Below are positions 35,901 through 50,900 of a DNA stretch of 64,000 nt, one piece after another. Position numbers and translations under genes: made by a program. Within the stretch, counting starts at the first letter, position 1, and each line of letters begins with the position of its first letter. Source of the DNA: Apostichopus japonicus (taxonomy: Eukaryota > Echinodermata > Holothuroidea > Aspidochirotida > Stichopodidae); NCBI RefSeq assembly GCF_037975245.1, contig NC_092566.1, positions 804,001-868,000 on the forward strand, given 5' to 3'. The notes beneath the pieces are model-generated. The model was not told the DNA's origin, made no database searches, and saw only the letters and a program-made list of their open reading frames with translations.

Positions 35901-38900
35901 TTTTTGACTGTTCTAGGATTTTCTAACCCATTACGTTTTCAATTATATATTTGCCTTATTTGTCGTTTACCTCCATTTCATTAACATAAAGTCTGTTCAA
36001 AGTATCTCTTTCGAGATCCGGCTGAAGGAATCACAAAGGGTTCCGAGTAAGCATTGTATTTGACGTCTAGAGTCTGAGGGCAAATATGTCACCAACAACT
36101 GAACTAGTATTGTTCGATACAAGTGACTCTTCACCAATAACTTCAATTGTTTTCATTTAAAACTGAAGTATACATATATAAGCTTTGATGTTTGTCTCAC
36201 TGTTCCTATAGGCATGTAATTTAAGCTTATCAAGTACCGATGTGGTCTGAAGGACTGCTTTGTCAATTATCTCATAAAACTACAGGCAACGAAGAATCAA
36301 GAAACGTATGAACGTTTCAATTACTCAGAAATTAATTTCATTTGGTGACTACAAATTATAGTTCAATGTCTGAGTTTGATGAACTGAAGACATAATGTGC
36401 GCTACACCCGGCAAATTTGATAACAATGCTAGAAATTGCTAACTGAAATAAAAAAGCTGATGGGTTTCTAAATCTAAATCCTCGTTGGTTTATTTTAGGC
36501 AGACTTTTAAAGGTTGCTAATGTGTCGTTCAATCACCTTGGTTATCTGTATCATTTAAACGAAAATTACAGATCACTTTGCCAAGATCGGACGTCTTCGT
36601 AAAACCATTTCCGAAGATTGTAATATTGTAAATTTCTGTGAAACAAGAAACAAAAAAGGAGAGAAAAAAGATTTGAATTTGAAGCAGAAGTTAAGAAGTG
36701 GTTTTGGATAGTTCATACCATTAGTCTTTTAACCTTCATTTAATCATGACATACAGTATAATAACCACCACTGGTGGTTAAGTGCTTTCCGTTGGTTATG
36801 GTAATGGATCGCTTATCACAAACGGCTGGTTACCTTGAACTAACAAACTGGTGAGTTGAACTATCGGTGGGAAGTTCATACTCCCTGCTAAGGAACCATG
36901 GTGGTTTATGTATTATTACCGGTTTCGCGAATTCACCTGACAAACAAATTATGGGGGTTTCGCTTTTCTATACATCCATTACATCATCGAGAATTCGTAC
37001 ATATTATTATGCATTTAAATCAATACCCTGACGGACCCAAAAATTATCAGAGTTGTGCATATTTTATTATCGATGTTACGGTCAAAGTTGCAATACCCAG
37101 TAAATTAAGCTTTAATATTTTGCAAGTATTTTGCGTACATTACCAACTTAACATATTGACATTGTTCCACGTTGGTTAATGGGTACGGACGTGGTGATGG
37201 GATAAGGTGGATGCCAGTTGGCACTCCTTATCGCGCCAAAGATTTTTTTTTAATTAGTAAGAAATCCGATGTTTACAAGATATATTTACCATCTGTGCAA
37301 ACTGTAAGAGGCGATGCACCCAATATTTCCACACAAGACGTATTCACAATCTGATAGGAGGAATGAGAATAAAAATTTGACTTCATATTGATTAAATCTT
37401 GTGATTTAAGCCTCATTTATTAACAAATCTTATCATCTCCTCTCACTACATTAACTTCTTACAACCTCACTTTTATTGCCCATTCCACAAGCTGCATATA
37501 ATTCTTGCATATCAACCACCCCAAACATTAAGCCCAGAGTTGCTCAAATTGTACCCATCATCGCACAGCCCGCTGTGAAATCTACCAGGAGTGTCTCCGG
37601 TTACCCCACAACCAATACCCCCCCCCCCCACCTATCCGAGCGAAAATAAAGACTTATTTAGTTAGATATTTGCGATTCACGAATACGTCACATATAATAC
37701 ACACCTAGCCACGATCTATCCAAAAGGGACTGCCGCATATAATACTATTGTCAGTTTATCGAGTACTTAGATGTAGTCAACCAAATAGACGACGCATGTA
37801 TCCCACAATACTATACATCTTATAGACTATCATATTTTGCCTGCATCTACCTGCATCTACCTGAATGGTAGATTCGGAAGAAGGAGTAAGTGGGCGGTGC
37901 CCATGGAGCGAGGGCGCAGTGCTAAAACGTTCCAATGTGTAGTTGTGGAGTGGGAGACAGGTAAAGAGAGGAGCGAAGTAGATCATAAGATTTCGCCTGC
38001 ATCTACCTAAATGCACAACAATGTTTACAGATATCACTTTTCTTGCCCATTTTGACAACATGGACACAAATATATGAAATATCTCGTATTCGTAACCAGA
38101 GAGCCAGTTGGCTTTGTGATTCCTTGACATACAATTTGAACAAAATTCCAAATAACTATCTGACTAATGTAGAGCAATTGAGCTGAATTTGTCCAAGTAT
38201 TAAGTGAGAAACAGAAAAGACCAGAGATTTCCAGCTCTTATTTGCAGCACTCACTTGTGGGCATCAACCATTTCATTCACTGGTTAGGACTTTAAAGTAT
38301 AGAACTTCTATTCCAAAATGAATGTTTTAATATCCAGAAAGAACAGTCTTCCAATGTGAAATATAGACACATGTCACATAGATGTATGAATAATAGGACA
38401 ATTTCTTTACCAACTTTGAGCTAGCAAATCAGCTTGCCACCAACCATCCATTTAATAATTGTTATTAATGAATGAGAGTTACATGACATTTTTTATATAT
38501 TGTGAAATATTTTCACAACCTTCTGCCAAAGAAATAGTTATCTAGTAAATATCACATGAAAATTGCCAATTTAGAGACCATTTGAGATAACCTGTTAATC
38601 CCTTGAATCACAGAGGGTGAAAACTCATAAAGGCCACTTGAAAGTGTTTAAAGCAACACTAAAAATTATTTGAAGCAGATTTCATTTCCTAGATGTTTGT
38701 ATGCTTTAGAGACCTTTCACAAAACCAAACTGAAGAGAATTTGACCAAACTATGTTCACCAAAGGAAAATCATAGCATTGGAAAATTTACAGATTAATTG
38801 TAGCTTTCATTTCAGACTTTGACACCTGTTGACCTTATGTGACCTTTGACCTGTGCCAATGTCAATAGGGTTCTTGCACTCACCAAGCTGGATCTACATA

Positions 38901-41900
38901 CTAAGTATGACGTTCAGAAAGATGTACTTCTTCAGTTATCGTGTTTGCAAGATTTTCATACTTTGACCTCTGTTGACCCCAAATGACCATTGAACTTCAC
39001 AGAAAAGAATAAGGTTCTTGTACCCAATAACACGGATCCACATACCAAGTATGAAGTTAGTGTGTCACATACACAAACACACACGCCATCACCATCGCAT
39101 TAATTCCTTCTGCATCCGTCAAGGAATCAAAAATGAACTTATGCTGGGCCATCAGTCATAAACAGTGCTGGAAGAAAGTGTTTGGATCCAAACAATATCC
39201 TGTAAACCATGTCCAGCTACGCAGGCAGATTTTTTATATACAAACTTGGCAACCAAACGAAGGGGAAGCAGTGAGAATCCGGTGGTATTGATAGGATCAC
39301 GATTACACGTTAAAAAGGAACTGTAGATGTATATAAACAAACTCGGTTACCCATGTCGGTTATTCGTATAACCCGACTCTATATTTATTTAAAGCTCGGT
39401 GACTCAGACACTATATGCAACTTCGTGTATTGGGCCGTGACGAATACGAAAAATATTACGTTCAAGTCACATGCCTTATCCAACTCGATAATTTCCTGTA
39501 CTAACCGCGAATTGTGCCAAAACGAACGCCAGTTTGCACGGTTTGATAATATTTCCTGTACACAGCTGAATACATAGATTAAGAGCCATTGTTTAAAGTA
39601 TCTTACTGTACTTGCTGAGTACGGTATTCCACTTAAACAATTGATCTGACTGCTAACAACATGTTTCTCTGTGTTGTTACTTTACTTTTATCGCAGATGC
39701 TTAAAGCCTGGAAAAGTTACGATACTTTCCAAACCCAACATTCGAAACTCCACGTAAGTCTAAAACAAATTCATACCTGTATCTCACAATCGTATAGGCT
39801 ACTTTGTAAATAAGATCGGGCGAATGTTATTGATATAAACTAGCATGGCGTATTGACAGCTAATCGCACCTTTTAATTTTAAATAATTTGCGCTCGGAGA
39901 GGAGAGCCATTGCATAAGTTACTATAGGATGAATTTGGCGGGGAGTGAAATATGGTTTTGAAAAATTAAGTAGCGAATCCCATCCTGTAGCTTTTAGTTG
40001 TTTAGTGATCCTTGAAAACCGAGATATGAAAAATATAAAAATCCCATAGAATCATCGGATGGAAGCATACGGATATTATTGTTGCCTTTAACCTTTTCAT
40101 GTGGCATTATGTACGTATGACAAAGAGAAAGGCAAATCAAGATCTACAGACGAGCAGACATATAGGCAAGGAACTGTGACCGAGATAACAACAGATGTTC
40201 AAACCATTATCAAGGTTTCCAATCCTGTGTTTAGCATCTGTGGCTTTGTCCACTAAAAGAAGGGACTAACTTTAATTCATCAATTGGATATTAATGCTTT
40301 TTACCAGGTCACAAAAAAACTTAGTCGGTGTTTAACAAAGCCACAGACAGACAGACAGGCTAGTGCATGAGTGAGTGATCTGACCGTGTCTTTAGACTAC
40401 TGATCCCTTGAATATTAAATTGACGCAAATATCGCTGTACTGATGAAACAACACGAACGTCAATGGGTAACTTCACCCCTTGCAAATGTTTATTAATCAC
40501 CACGTGGGTTTACAATCACTCATGTTTGCATGAGAAATACCATTGCTATTAGAACCTTGCAGTTCTACTGGTAAGGTGAAAGCAATGTTTATGAACAAAA
40601 TGCTTGATGCTGACAATACCCAGGAAATCAGCTAAAGCAGAAGTTATTTTGATCTCTCGTTTTCAGCAATTTCTCCAAACGATTGAGAATTATTGATCGA
40701 GTAATAATTGCCTTTGATGACAGTAAGACATTTAATATAGTTTTTTATATACATCTAGATAATTTAGGAAGAAGTAACATAATTTATATCCGAGTGTGAT
40801 CAAATGTTGCCCAGACACTTTTGTTACAATTTATTTTGCGTGTGATAAAAGCGGTAATGCGTGTTTCAAGCGGTAATGCGTGAAGCAAGCAGTAATGCGT
40901 GCGATTCCATCAGTGATGCGTGCAAACGTGTTTCAAACATCAATGCGTGTGATTCAAGCAGTAATGCGTGTGATTCAAAAAGCAATGCGTGTTTCAAACA
41001 GCAATGTGTGTGACTCAAGCAGCAATGTGTGTGAGTTTGAATTGAATTGATATGGTGAGTTGAGCGCGTTTTCAAATAATGAGCAGGCCTACAAAATGGC
41101 AGCCTACGTAAACTAAGAACTGAAGAGCATGTGCTATTAGCCCACATTACGTCATTGTATACACAGTGCCGAGACAAAGAAACGTTCCAGATAGGGTTCG
41201 ATTAACGACTTCTTTTACTTGAGAAACGGACGTACGTAGAGACATACCGCCACACTGACTAACCTTATCAATAATATTCTCGAGATCGTTAAATGAATCC
41301 CCTCTGAATATATGTTCTCTGGATGGTTTATCAGCGACGTCTTGTAGATCTCTGACTTCACTTTCTCCTACTCGAACAGCTAGCACTGATGCGCCCATCT
41401 TCCGTGATTTGTCGGCCTGTAATAGAGGGCGCCATAAACGATTATCAATATGCGGCAATGTTTAACCGCAAAACTAGCCTAAAATGTTTGTAATGATTTA
41501 AGGCAGAACGAACGTCACTGCATGACTAGAGAGCCAGGTCGACTGATCCTTCAAACAACCCCTCCCCTCGTCTCCCCTCCCCTCGTCTCTTCCTCTCGTC
41601 TCATCCCCACCCCCACCCCTCTCCAACAGCCCAAGTGGCGTATATATCAAATGCTATACATGAACACTACATTAAATATTGCACTTCATTCCTCTCTTAA
41701 CTGTCTCCTCTAAAATTTTGCACTTACACATCTACCTGACCTGACAAAATTGCTGGCGTTTTAGCACTGCGCCATTATAGCCGCCATATTGTTGTTCGTT
41801 CGTAATCTCGTATTTTATTATTAACAAATGAAATGGCAATATAATTTTTCCTTGAAATGCTAAATAATAAATATAATTGATGCACTGTGTGTATTAATGT

Positions 41901-44900
41901 ATCGAGTTATATCAGTTACAGGACTAAGATGTGTTGTAAACACAAGGCAGGGAAATGTAAGCTAACCTGTTGTGTGGCTTCTCTTCTGTCATCCAGTTTA
42001 CCGTCAGTAAGAGCAATAATAACACTAGCAGCATCTCCACCTACAAAATACAAAATTTACAATCTTGAAGCAACATCTAAACTATTGGTGACGAGACAAC
42101 TCACCAATCACGTCATCATATGTGGACTTAGGATCATAGACACTTGAAAGCAAAAACACACGTTGTCTGTGTTAGAGGAGACACACTCAAAATATATAAC
42201 TGTATTTGATTGCGAACGCGCATTAATATAGCGCACGGAGATTGTTACGCTAAATAATTGGATGTATCCATTGCTATCTTTATTGCTGATATAGTCCTAT
42301 TGTACAGTGGGTGCGAATACGCGTAGAAACGTAAATTAACAGCCGTGATTCCTGGGCCAGTACAAGATATATATCTGTCTGCATCGAGATCGAAAACACG
42401 CACAGTCTGTTAATCCACAAGATTATCCTGATCGATTAACAGAGTCGGATCAGTGAACCGGACGGCTTAGTACATACTGTATTGCATGCAGGTCGACGCT
42501 AAACCTGCAGTATTTCATGTTATAATCTGCTAATGATATTTACAACCACATGACTGAATTTAAAAGGCGCAACGGATACTTTCTTATGACACGATGTTTT
42601 TGGCGTCATTTGCCACGAACAACCGCCCCCCCCTCCCCCTCCCCTCCCACCCCATATTACCCTTCATCACAAAAATGAAAGTTAAGAATGGTTCACCTCG
42701 ATATTGGATTTGATCGTTAGCTAATTGAAGACCAGGATACAGAAATGTCCCGCCTCCTGTGACGTGCTGCCTAAGTGATTTAATTCCTCGCTGTATCGTC
42801 CCTCTGAAAATAAAAAACGAGGAAATTTGTTTCAACTTGCAAAAGATTTGATGTCATTTTAATTAAAAGTCATTTATAATTGTAACATGTACTGATAGTA
42901 ACTGAATGAACTTAACCTATGCTTCATTAAGTCAACAAAACATCTCTTCTCTGACTATATAACTTATTACTTTTTTGTTCATTCTACCTTTCTCTTTGTT
43001 TTGCATATTGGACCACGTGACCAAAGCATTTTCTATTGAGAAAAAATGTTTTTTGTTAATATTTGTGTCTCTTCTTAGAAAAAAGTGCCTCCAGTAACTT
43101 CCACTTCGAGTGGTTCTATCCTGTTACTATCCCGGTACTTGTACACACAAACAAAGTCCAATAACTTTTATAATTATTTTAAGCTTTTTGACCGCAGAAT
43201 TACTTGGCAAAGATTTCCTTGATGAAAGGAAACTCGAACCGTTTTTGTTCAAGTGTCATGAAACTAATATCAAGAATATTGATGGATTCCATTTGGCACA
43301 GCCTACAACGTATCCTGTATTGAATTTTCTAATCTGGTAAAAGATACTTATCTGTGTATGCATAGGTATCTATGAAATGTTAGGCTTCTAAGCGGGTTGG
43401 ACTGAAAAATAAGCATTGGTATATGCTACTGTTGGCAAGAGTCCTAGAAACACATTGGGAACCTTCCTTGTCCTTATATTCCACTCTTCAAATATCTTAT
43501 GAAAAAATAAATAAACAGTTTGACTTTCAAGCCAGACTAATCGGTCACATCACTCCTTGGAGTAATCAGTGATATTAGTAACCGGGGCGATATGCATATT
43601 CATGACTAATAATAGTACCATGAAGTAAGCTCTCTATATGTCAACGATGCCAAAGAACTATTTACCGATAATGTTTCCATAACATAAACACAAATTCAGA
43701 TTTAGTTTCGTGACAAGAATTAGCTGAAGTGGCTTGATTTTGCTGCTACTACAACAGAAATCCATAATTTAGACGGTCACCCACGTTCTGGTCACCTCTG
43801 TTCAGACCACATCTAGTCGTTCATGTCCATCAGGTTTAAACCAGATCCGGTTAAACGAAAGCATCAATTCATTCGACTCATACACACTTACCCTCATGGG
43901 TGTAAGAGAAGGAACTGAGGGAGGTGGAAGTGTGGAGAGGTGTAGAGGAAGGTTATTCGGATAAAAAGGTGTGAGAGATCCGATAATTGTATTTAACTTG
44001 AAGGATGCTGAATCTGCTAAGCTTAGTCATGTACGAGAATTAACCTTACGGTTCGTTTAAGGGTCATCTTATCACCACACTTACAATTGGTCTGACCTAT
44101 ATGTATACTTGTACCTTTTCTACAGGCCAAACAAGTAGGGATACATATGTAGCAGCTTCCCTTCTCACCGACGCCCTCTTCCCACCCCACCCCAGCCCCA
44201 CCCAGCCCCACCCCATCGCTCTTCGACCTTACCTATTCTCTGTGAGTTCAAGGATCGTCTCCGCTCTAGTCTCGCTGGAGAAGCTGATAAAGGATATTCG
44301 AAGATCGGCACTAGAAATGAAGTAAGGGACAACAAGTATTACGATCAATAATATAAGGTCTATATTAATATGTTTAGCCCTTACACATAATCCCACACCT
44401 GCATGCATGTGATCCCGAAACTACCCACGATCCTGAGTGTAATCATAATTATGTACCTGCAGATGATCCTGCACCTACATAATGATCCCGCACTTAAACA
44501 TGATTCGGAATATTCATATGATCGAATGTAAAAGCATGATCATGCCCCTACATATGAACACATATCTGCATATGGTCATTCACTGGTATATAATCTCACA
44601 TCTGCACATGATCCCGAAACTACGTATGATCCTAAGTCTGAATATGATAATGCACATTACACGGTCCCGTACCTACTTATGATCCCGCACATATGGGTGA
44701 TGAAGAACTTTGGCTACATATGATCCTATGTCATGCCCCTATATACGAACACACATCTGCATATTGTCATTCACTGGAACATAATCGCACATCGGCACAT
44801 GATCCCGAAACTACGTATGATCCTAAGTCTGAATATGATAATGAACATTACACGGTCCCGTACCTACTTATGATCCCGCACCTATAGATAATGACGAACT

Positions 44901-47900
44901 TACAATATGATCATATGTCATTCTCCTATATACGAAATTACGAACACACATCTGCATATTGTCATTCACTGGTACATAATCTCACATCGGCACATGATCC
45001 CGAAACTACGTATGATCCTAAGTCTGAGTATGATAATGCACATTACACGGTCCGTACCTACTTATGATCCCGCACCTATAGATAATGACGAACTTACAAT
45101 ATGATCATATGTCATGCTCCTATATACGAAATTACGAACACACATCTGCATATTGTCATTCACTGGTACATAATCTCACATCTGCACATTACACGATCCC
45201 GTACCTATTTTCGATCCCGAAACTACCCATGATCCTACCTCTGAATGTGACAATCAACCTGCACATGATCTTATACTAACACAGACTTCCGAAGATGCAC
45301 ATGATCATAAGCTATACACAAGACCTCACAATTACACAGGATCATACTTATGTTCATGATCCCATGCCTACACATGTTCATAAACCAGTACCTACACTAT
45401 AATTCCTGCATATGATCCTACAGCTATAAGCATGCACTGAAACTTCTTGTACATCGACCCAAAGTGCAAGATCCCGCAAAATCGGTTTATTATTAAGTAT
45501 CATTGTATAGGCTGATAACTGCTAAGCTATACGTGCAATTCTGATATACACACCTCCTGTACATGTTATTTCGCAAATTCGCGTACTTTTCTTGTTTATT
45601 GGCTTCCGTTGTAAAACCTTGACGTAAATCTCACAAATTGAGGGGATCATACATGCTTCCGGAATAATATACCATTACATAACGGAGTAACTTTATAAAT
45701 ATATATACATAGGCCTATATAATCAATAGATCTAGCTCCACAAACGGTAATTCAAGGTCTTTCTAAAAGGATTTAAGTAGTGTCACCTAGATTTGTCCTG
45801 TCTACAGATCCAAAACATAATCACTTCAAATTTCCAAAAGTTCAATCAGATGTCAGTTTAAAGCAGCCTTTTGAGTTGATTGTGATTATCTTATCGATGC
45901 TAACCAATCCAACAGTTCCTTCCAAACAAATGAACATTAATCCCTAGATTAGCTAACTCTCATTTCCAACAATGAAGTAAATATCAAAACTTTTTGAAAT
46001 TTTCCAAGTTGAATTACCATGTAATTACCAAGTAAAACCGTGCTCGGGAGACGAAATTTTGGATATGAATATTAATTCAATAAGTACTCGCTATTATAAT
46101 ATTAATCATTTAGTGAACCAGAGGAATAGAGGGCGTCTTAGTTTGTTGATTTTACTCTAGCTAATAATCTGTAGGTTTGCTGACCGAGCGAGACCATTTT
46201 AACTTACAGAGGGAAAAGAAAGTCGCAAGATGAACTAATTTTTTGTTTTTAAAAACCCTATATGGAATCAATTTAAGCTGAAAGTTACAAAGGAGATTTT
46301 TTTTAAACAAAGCTGCATTTTTGGCTAGAGGTGAACTGGCACGTGTAACCTCTGACGTAGGTGACGGGACAACGGGATTTTATTCGAGGTAAGGGTAAGG
46401 TATTCTAAGTATGGGCGAGGCTTTCAGATGTTTAACAGACCTTGTGAAGTCAGAAAAAATATCTCCCCACCCCACCCTACACCTCCCCTCTCCCCTCGCC
46501 GCATTCATAGTTTCGGTCTTTACTACACAAGTATACATTTCATCACAGAAATTCAAATTAGTAAAGGCTATTTTATTTTTCATTATGGCATAATTTGGCA
46601 GGTGGTATTAAAATCCGGTTTACGTACAGTCAAGATTACGTCTTTTCCTTCACAACGCGGTACTTCAATATGCACTATTTAAGAAATAAAAACAATCCAA
46701 TTTCTCGATCATTTAACCTCTCAACCCTGTTGTTATGGTTACCTTGTAAATCGTCCGACAAGAGCTTCCACGAAATCCACAGTCTGTTTCTGAAAGTGTT
46801 CATTTGTTACGCTGGAGGAACTGGAAGTGAAACAGAAGTTGTTGTTGTTGTTGTAATATTTTCTCAAGAAAAAACAATTACGTTAATTAGCTGCATTTAT
46901 CTGTACAGGCCTGTATATCCGAACATGGAACGCCAAATAGGTAACCAAATACGATACCGTGCTGAGACGTATCAGAATTAAGCTACAACATGTAGATTAT
47001 CCTATGGTAAATATTCATCTTTTAAAATATCATCACATTTGAAGAGCCATTCCGCGCTCCATATCCTGAAAACGGGATGAAGTAATGCCCCTGAAAGCTG
47101 TACGTGGGTTATGTTATGAAGGGTATTGATAAACAGAGGAGTCAATGGTGGAGGCATCGGCACCAGAGATCTAAGGGTGAGAATGGGGGAGGGGCGGAGG
47201 GGACGGGGCGTTAGGAGGGGTGAGGCGGACGGGAGTTGAATCGGGGACTATCTAAATACTGAATAAGCTCAACTAAGACAAACTATCCATGACAAAGTTC
47301 ACACGCTTGTATCACTTAGGCTTACACACTTCTGTTGTGTTTGTATATGCTAATCGACCAACGCACCGCACCCCCTGCAACATGTAACTCCTCAAATCGC
47401 ATATTTAACTCCCAGTACACGAATTACAATCACAACCTTAAAATTGCTGTTTAATTCATATTTCTTTGATGACAAAACAAAAGATTAGTCTTCAAACACT
47501 CGTTTCTTACATTGCTCTTTAACCACGGCACACACAAACACACACAAATTTCTACCACACTTGAGTTCAAATATTTGACAAATACTTGACTTTGGAATCA
47601 ACAGTTACAAGTTAAGAACGATAAACATGTATCACCGAGAAAGGTAGAAACTAAACAATTTTTTTTTGTTTAAGGTTAACACATAGAAACCTTTTTATTT
47701 TCTCTATTTATATTTATAATATATTCCTTTAAAAATTGGTTTGCATAAGTATACTTTTCAAAACGACAGGACGCATGTTTTTCCGAAGTTGGATCAATTG
47801 TGGGAAATATGTTGAAGATGAAATTGATATTTAGAGAACCCATGTGACGCTTGGGTGATGACAATGATTAGGACAAGCATCGTCATGGTAACGTCCAAAG

Positions 47901-50900
47901 GTCATTCATGGACGAAGAGATAAAACTGTATTTCCGGGACTTGGAAAGGATTTATATACAAGAAAAACTTGGGGGGACCTGTAGAAGTTGACATAAACAC
48001 GAGATTTGATTTCAAATCAAAACTATACGATACGGTGAGAGAAACGCATTAGCAGCACGTAACTTGATGGAAGTTGGAATCATGTGGGGTCAGCAGGTCA
48101 GAGGGAGACAATCAGTAACATTCCCACTACATGGGTACATGACCGTAGGACGATCGTTACAAATGGCCACGGGGCACTCCAACATAAACAGATCGAATGG
48201 GGTAGGATGGGATGAGGTGGGGGGGGGGCTACATGTTTCTCATTTCGGAGCCGCCCAAACGTCCTTTTGTTTTACTATATCGATGGTTCCCATCTCATAT
48301 TGGAAATGCGGGATAATAAATTGGAAATATTCGACAACATAAAACTAACATACATTATTTGTCCTGCAATATTTATGGATTCAGTTGAGCAATATTTTTT
48401 AACAGTCACGATTTGGGTAAAGATTAATTCGTGTGATAATTAAGAAATTAAAATTTACTACCGAATGTTGAAAATATCTCCAATATTTCAGAGTCTGATT
48501 GAGAAAAGGGCCTTTACATGGTCATGGGCACCATGGACAGGAACATGGTCTATGACGTCACTATGAATTAATGATTGAACATTTCCATCGTTGACTACTT
48601 AGCCGTTAATCATTTCCGAAATGACACATGATTAATAATAGAGAAATAATATGCAATGTATCGAGACAACTGCGCTGAGGGACAGCGTCACTAACTAATA
48701 GCACATTCAGAAATTTTTCTTATGCTTTGGAGTTCCTCATGTCTTTGTCCCCTAATCCCGAAAATGAAGTACGCAACTTTCAGTTAAATGTAATTGGATT
48801 TATAAAGCATATGGTACAGCAAGCGAGCATTCCATTGTGTACAGAACAATTCTGGGGAGATGACTGGGTTAAGCTTACCTCGAGGGAAAATGTTTGCTCA
48901 AACATAACAGAGATTGATTTATCAGATGAGTCACTAACGCTAAGACATAAAACCAATAACCTAATACACAAACATGAACGTGAAATAGTTACCAGTAGCC
49001 ATAGCAACGCAAGATGGGAGACATCTTGTCAATCGTGCGTGACGTAAAAATAAATGTCTGAACTTTAAAGCGGTCCGACTCTAGGAGTTCTTGAGGAGGT
49101 GAAATTTACACTTTAAAGCGGGCCGACTATAGGTGTTCTTGGTAGAAATGGAATTGAGAAGCCTCAATGGGTAAATTTACACTTTAAAGCGGTCCGACTC
49201 TAGGAGTTCTTGAGGAGGTGAAATTTACACTTTAAAGCGGTCCGACTGTAGGTGTTCTTGGTAGAAATGGAATTGAGAAGCCTCAATGGGTAAATTAACA
49301 CTTTAAAGCGGTCCGATTATAGGTGTTCTTGGTAGAAATGGAATTGAGAAGCCTCAATGGGTAAATTAACACTTTAAAGCGGTCCGATTATAGGTGTTGT
49401 TGGTAGAAATGGAATTGAGAAGCCTCAATGGGTAAATTAACACTTTAAAGCGGTCCGATTATAGGTGTTCTTGGTAGAAATGGAATTGAGAAGCCTCAAT
49501 GGGTAAATTAACACTTTAAAGCGGTCCGATTATAGGTGTTCTTGGTAGAAATGGAATTGAGAAGCCTCAATGGGTAAATTAACACTTTAAAGCGGTCCGA
49601 TTATAGGTGTTCTTGGTAGAAATGGAATTGAGAAGCCTCAATGGGTAAATTAACACTTTAAAGCGGTCCGATTATAGGTGTTCTTGGTAGAAATGGAATT
49701 GAGAAGCCTCAATGGGTAAATTTACACTTTAAAGCGGTCCAACCATAGGTGTTCTTGAAAAGCATCAATGGTTACATTAACACTTTAAAGCGGTCCGACT
49801 ATAGGAGTTCTTGAGAAGGTGAAATTTACACTTTAAAGCGGTCCGACTCTAGGTGTTCTTGAGGAACATCAATGAGTAAATTAACACTTTAAAGCGGTCC
49901 GATTATAGGTGTTCTTGGTAGAAATGGAATTGAGAAGCCTCAATGGGTAAATTTACACTTTAAAGCGGTCCAACCATAGGTGTTCTTGAAAAGCATCAAT
50001 GGTTACATTAACACTTTAAAGCGGTCCGACTATAGGAGTTCTTGAGAAGGTGAAATTTACACTTTAAAGCGGGCCGACTATAGGTGTTCTTGGTAGAAAT
50101 GGAATTGAGAAGCCTCAATGGGTAAATTTACACTTTAAAGCGGTCCGACTATAGGAGTTCTTGAGAAGGTGAAATTTACACTTTAAAGCGGGCCGACTAT
50201 AGGTGTTCTTGGTAGAAATGGAATTGAGAAGCCTCAATGGGTAAATTTACACTTTAAAGCGGTCCGACTATAGGAGTTCTTGAGAAGGTGAAATTTACAC
50301 TTTAAAGCGGGCCGACTATAGGTGTTCTTGGTAGAAATGGAATTGAGAAGCCTCAATGGGTAAATTTACACTTTAAAGCGGTCCGACTATAGGAGTTCTT
50401 GAGAAGGTGAAATTTACACTTTAAAGCGGGCCGACTATAGGTGTTCTTGGTAGAAATGGAATTGAGAAGCCTCAATGGGTAAATTTACACTTTAAAGCGG
50501 TCCGACTATAGGAGTTCTTGAGAAGGTGAAATTTACACTTTAAAGCGGGCCGACTATAGGAGTTCTTGAGAAGGTGAAATTTACACTTTAAAGCGGGCCG
50601 ACTATAGGTGTTCTTGGTAGAAATGGAATTGAGAAGCCTCAATGGGTAAATTTACACTTTAAAGCGGTCCGACTATAGGAGTTCTTGAGAAGGTGAAATT
50701 TACACTTTAAAGCGGGCCGACTATAGGTGTTCTTGGTAGAAATGGAATTGAGAAGCCTCAATGGGTAAATTTACACTTTAAAGCGGTCCGACTATAGGAG
50801 TTCTTGAGAAGGTGAAATTTACACTTTAAAGCGGGCCGACTATAGGTGTTCTTGGTAGAAATGGAATTGAGAAGCCTCAATGGGTAAATTTACACTTTAA

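Larger units (their letters stand above)
37351..41263. other. Gene B intron 6 (3.9 kb)
   Basis: No exon candidates. Holds the TGACCTTTGACC-type repeat, a GCCTGCATCTACCT motif repeated near 37845 and 37994, and the AATGCGTG array near 40.9 kb. The rest is unremarkable AT-rich sequence. Confidence 0.6.
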
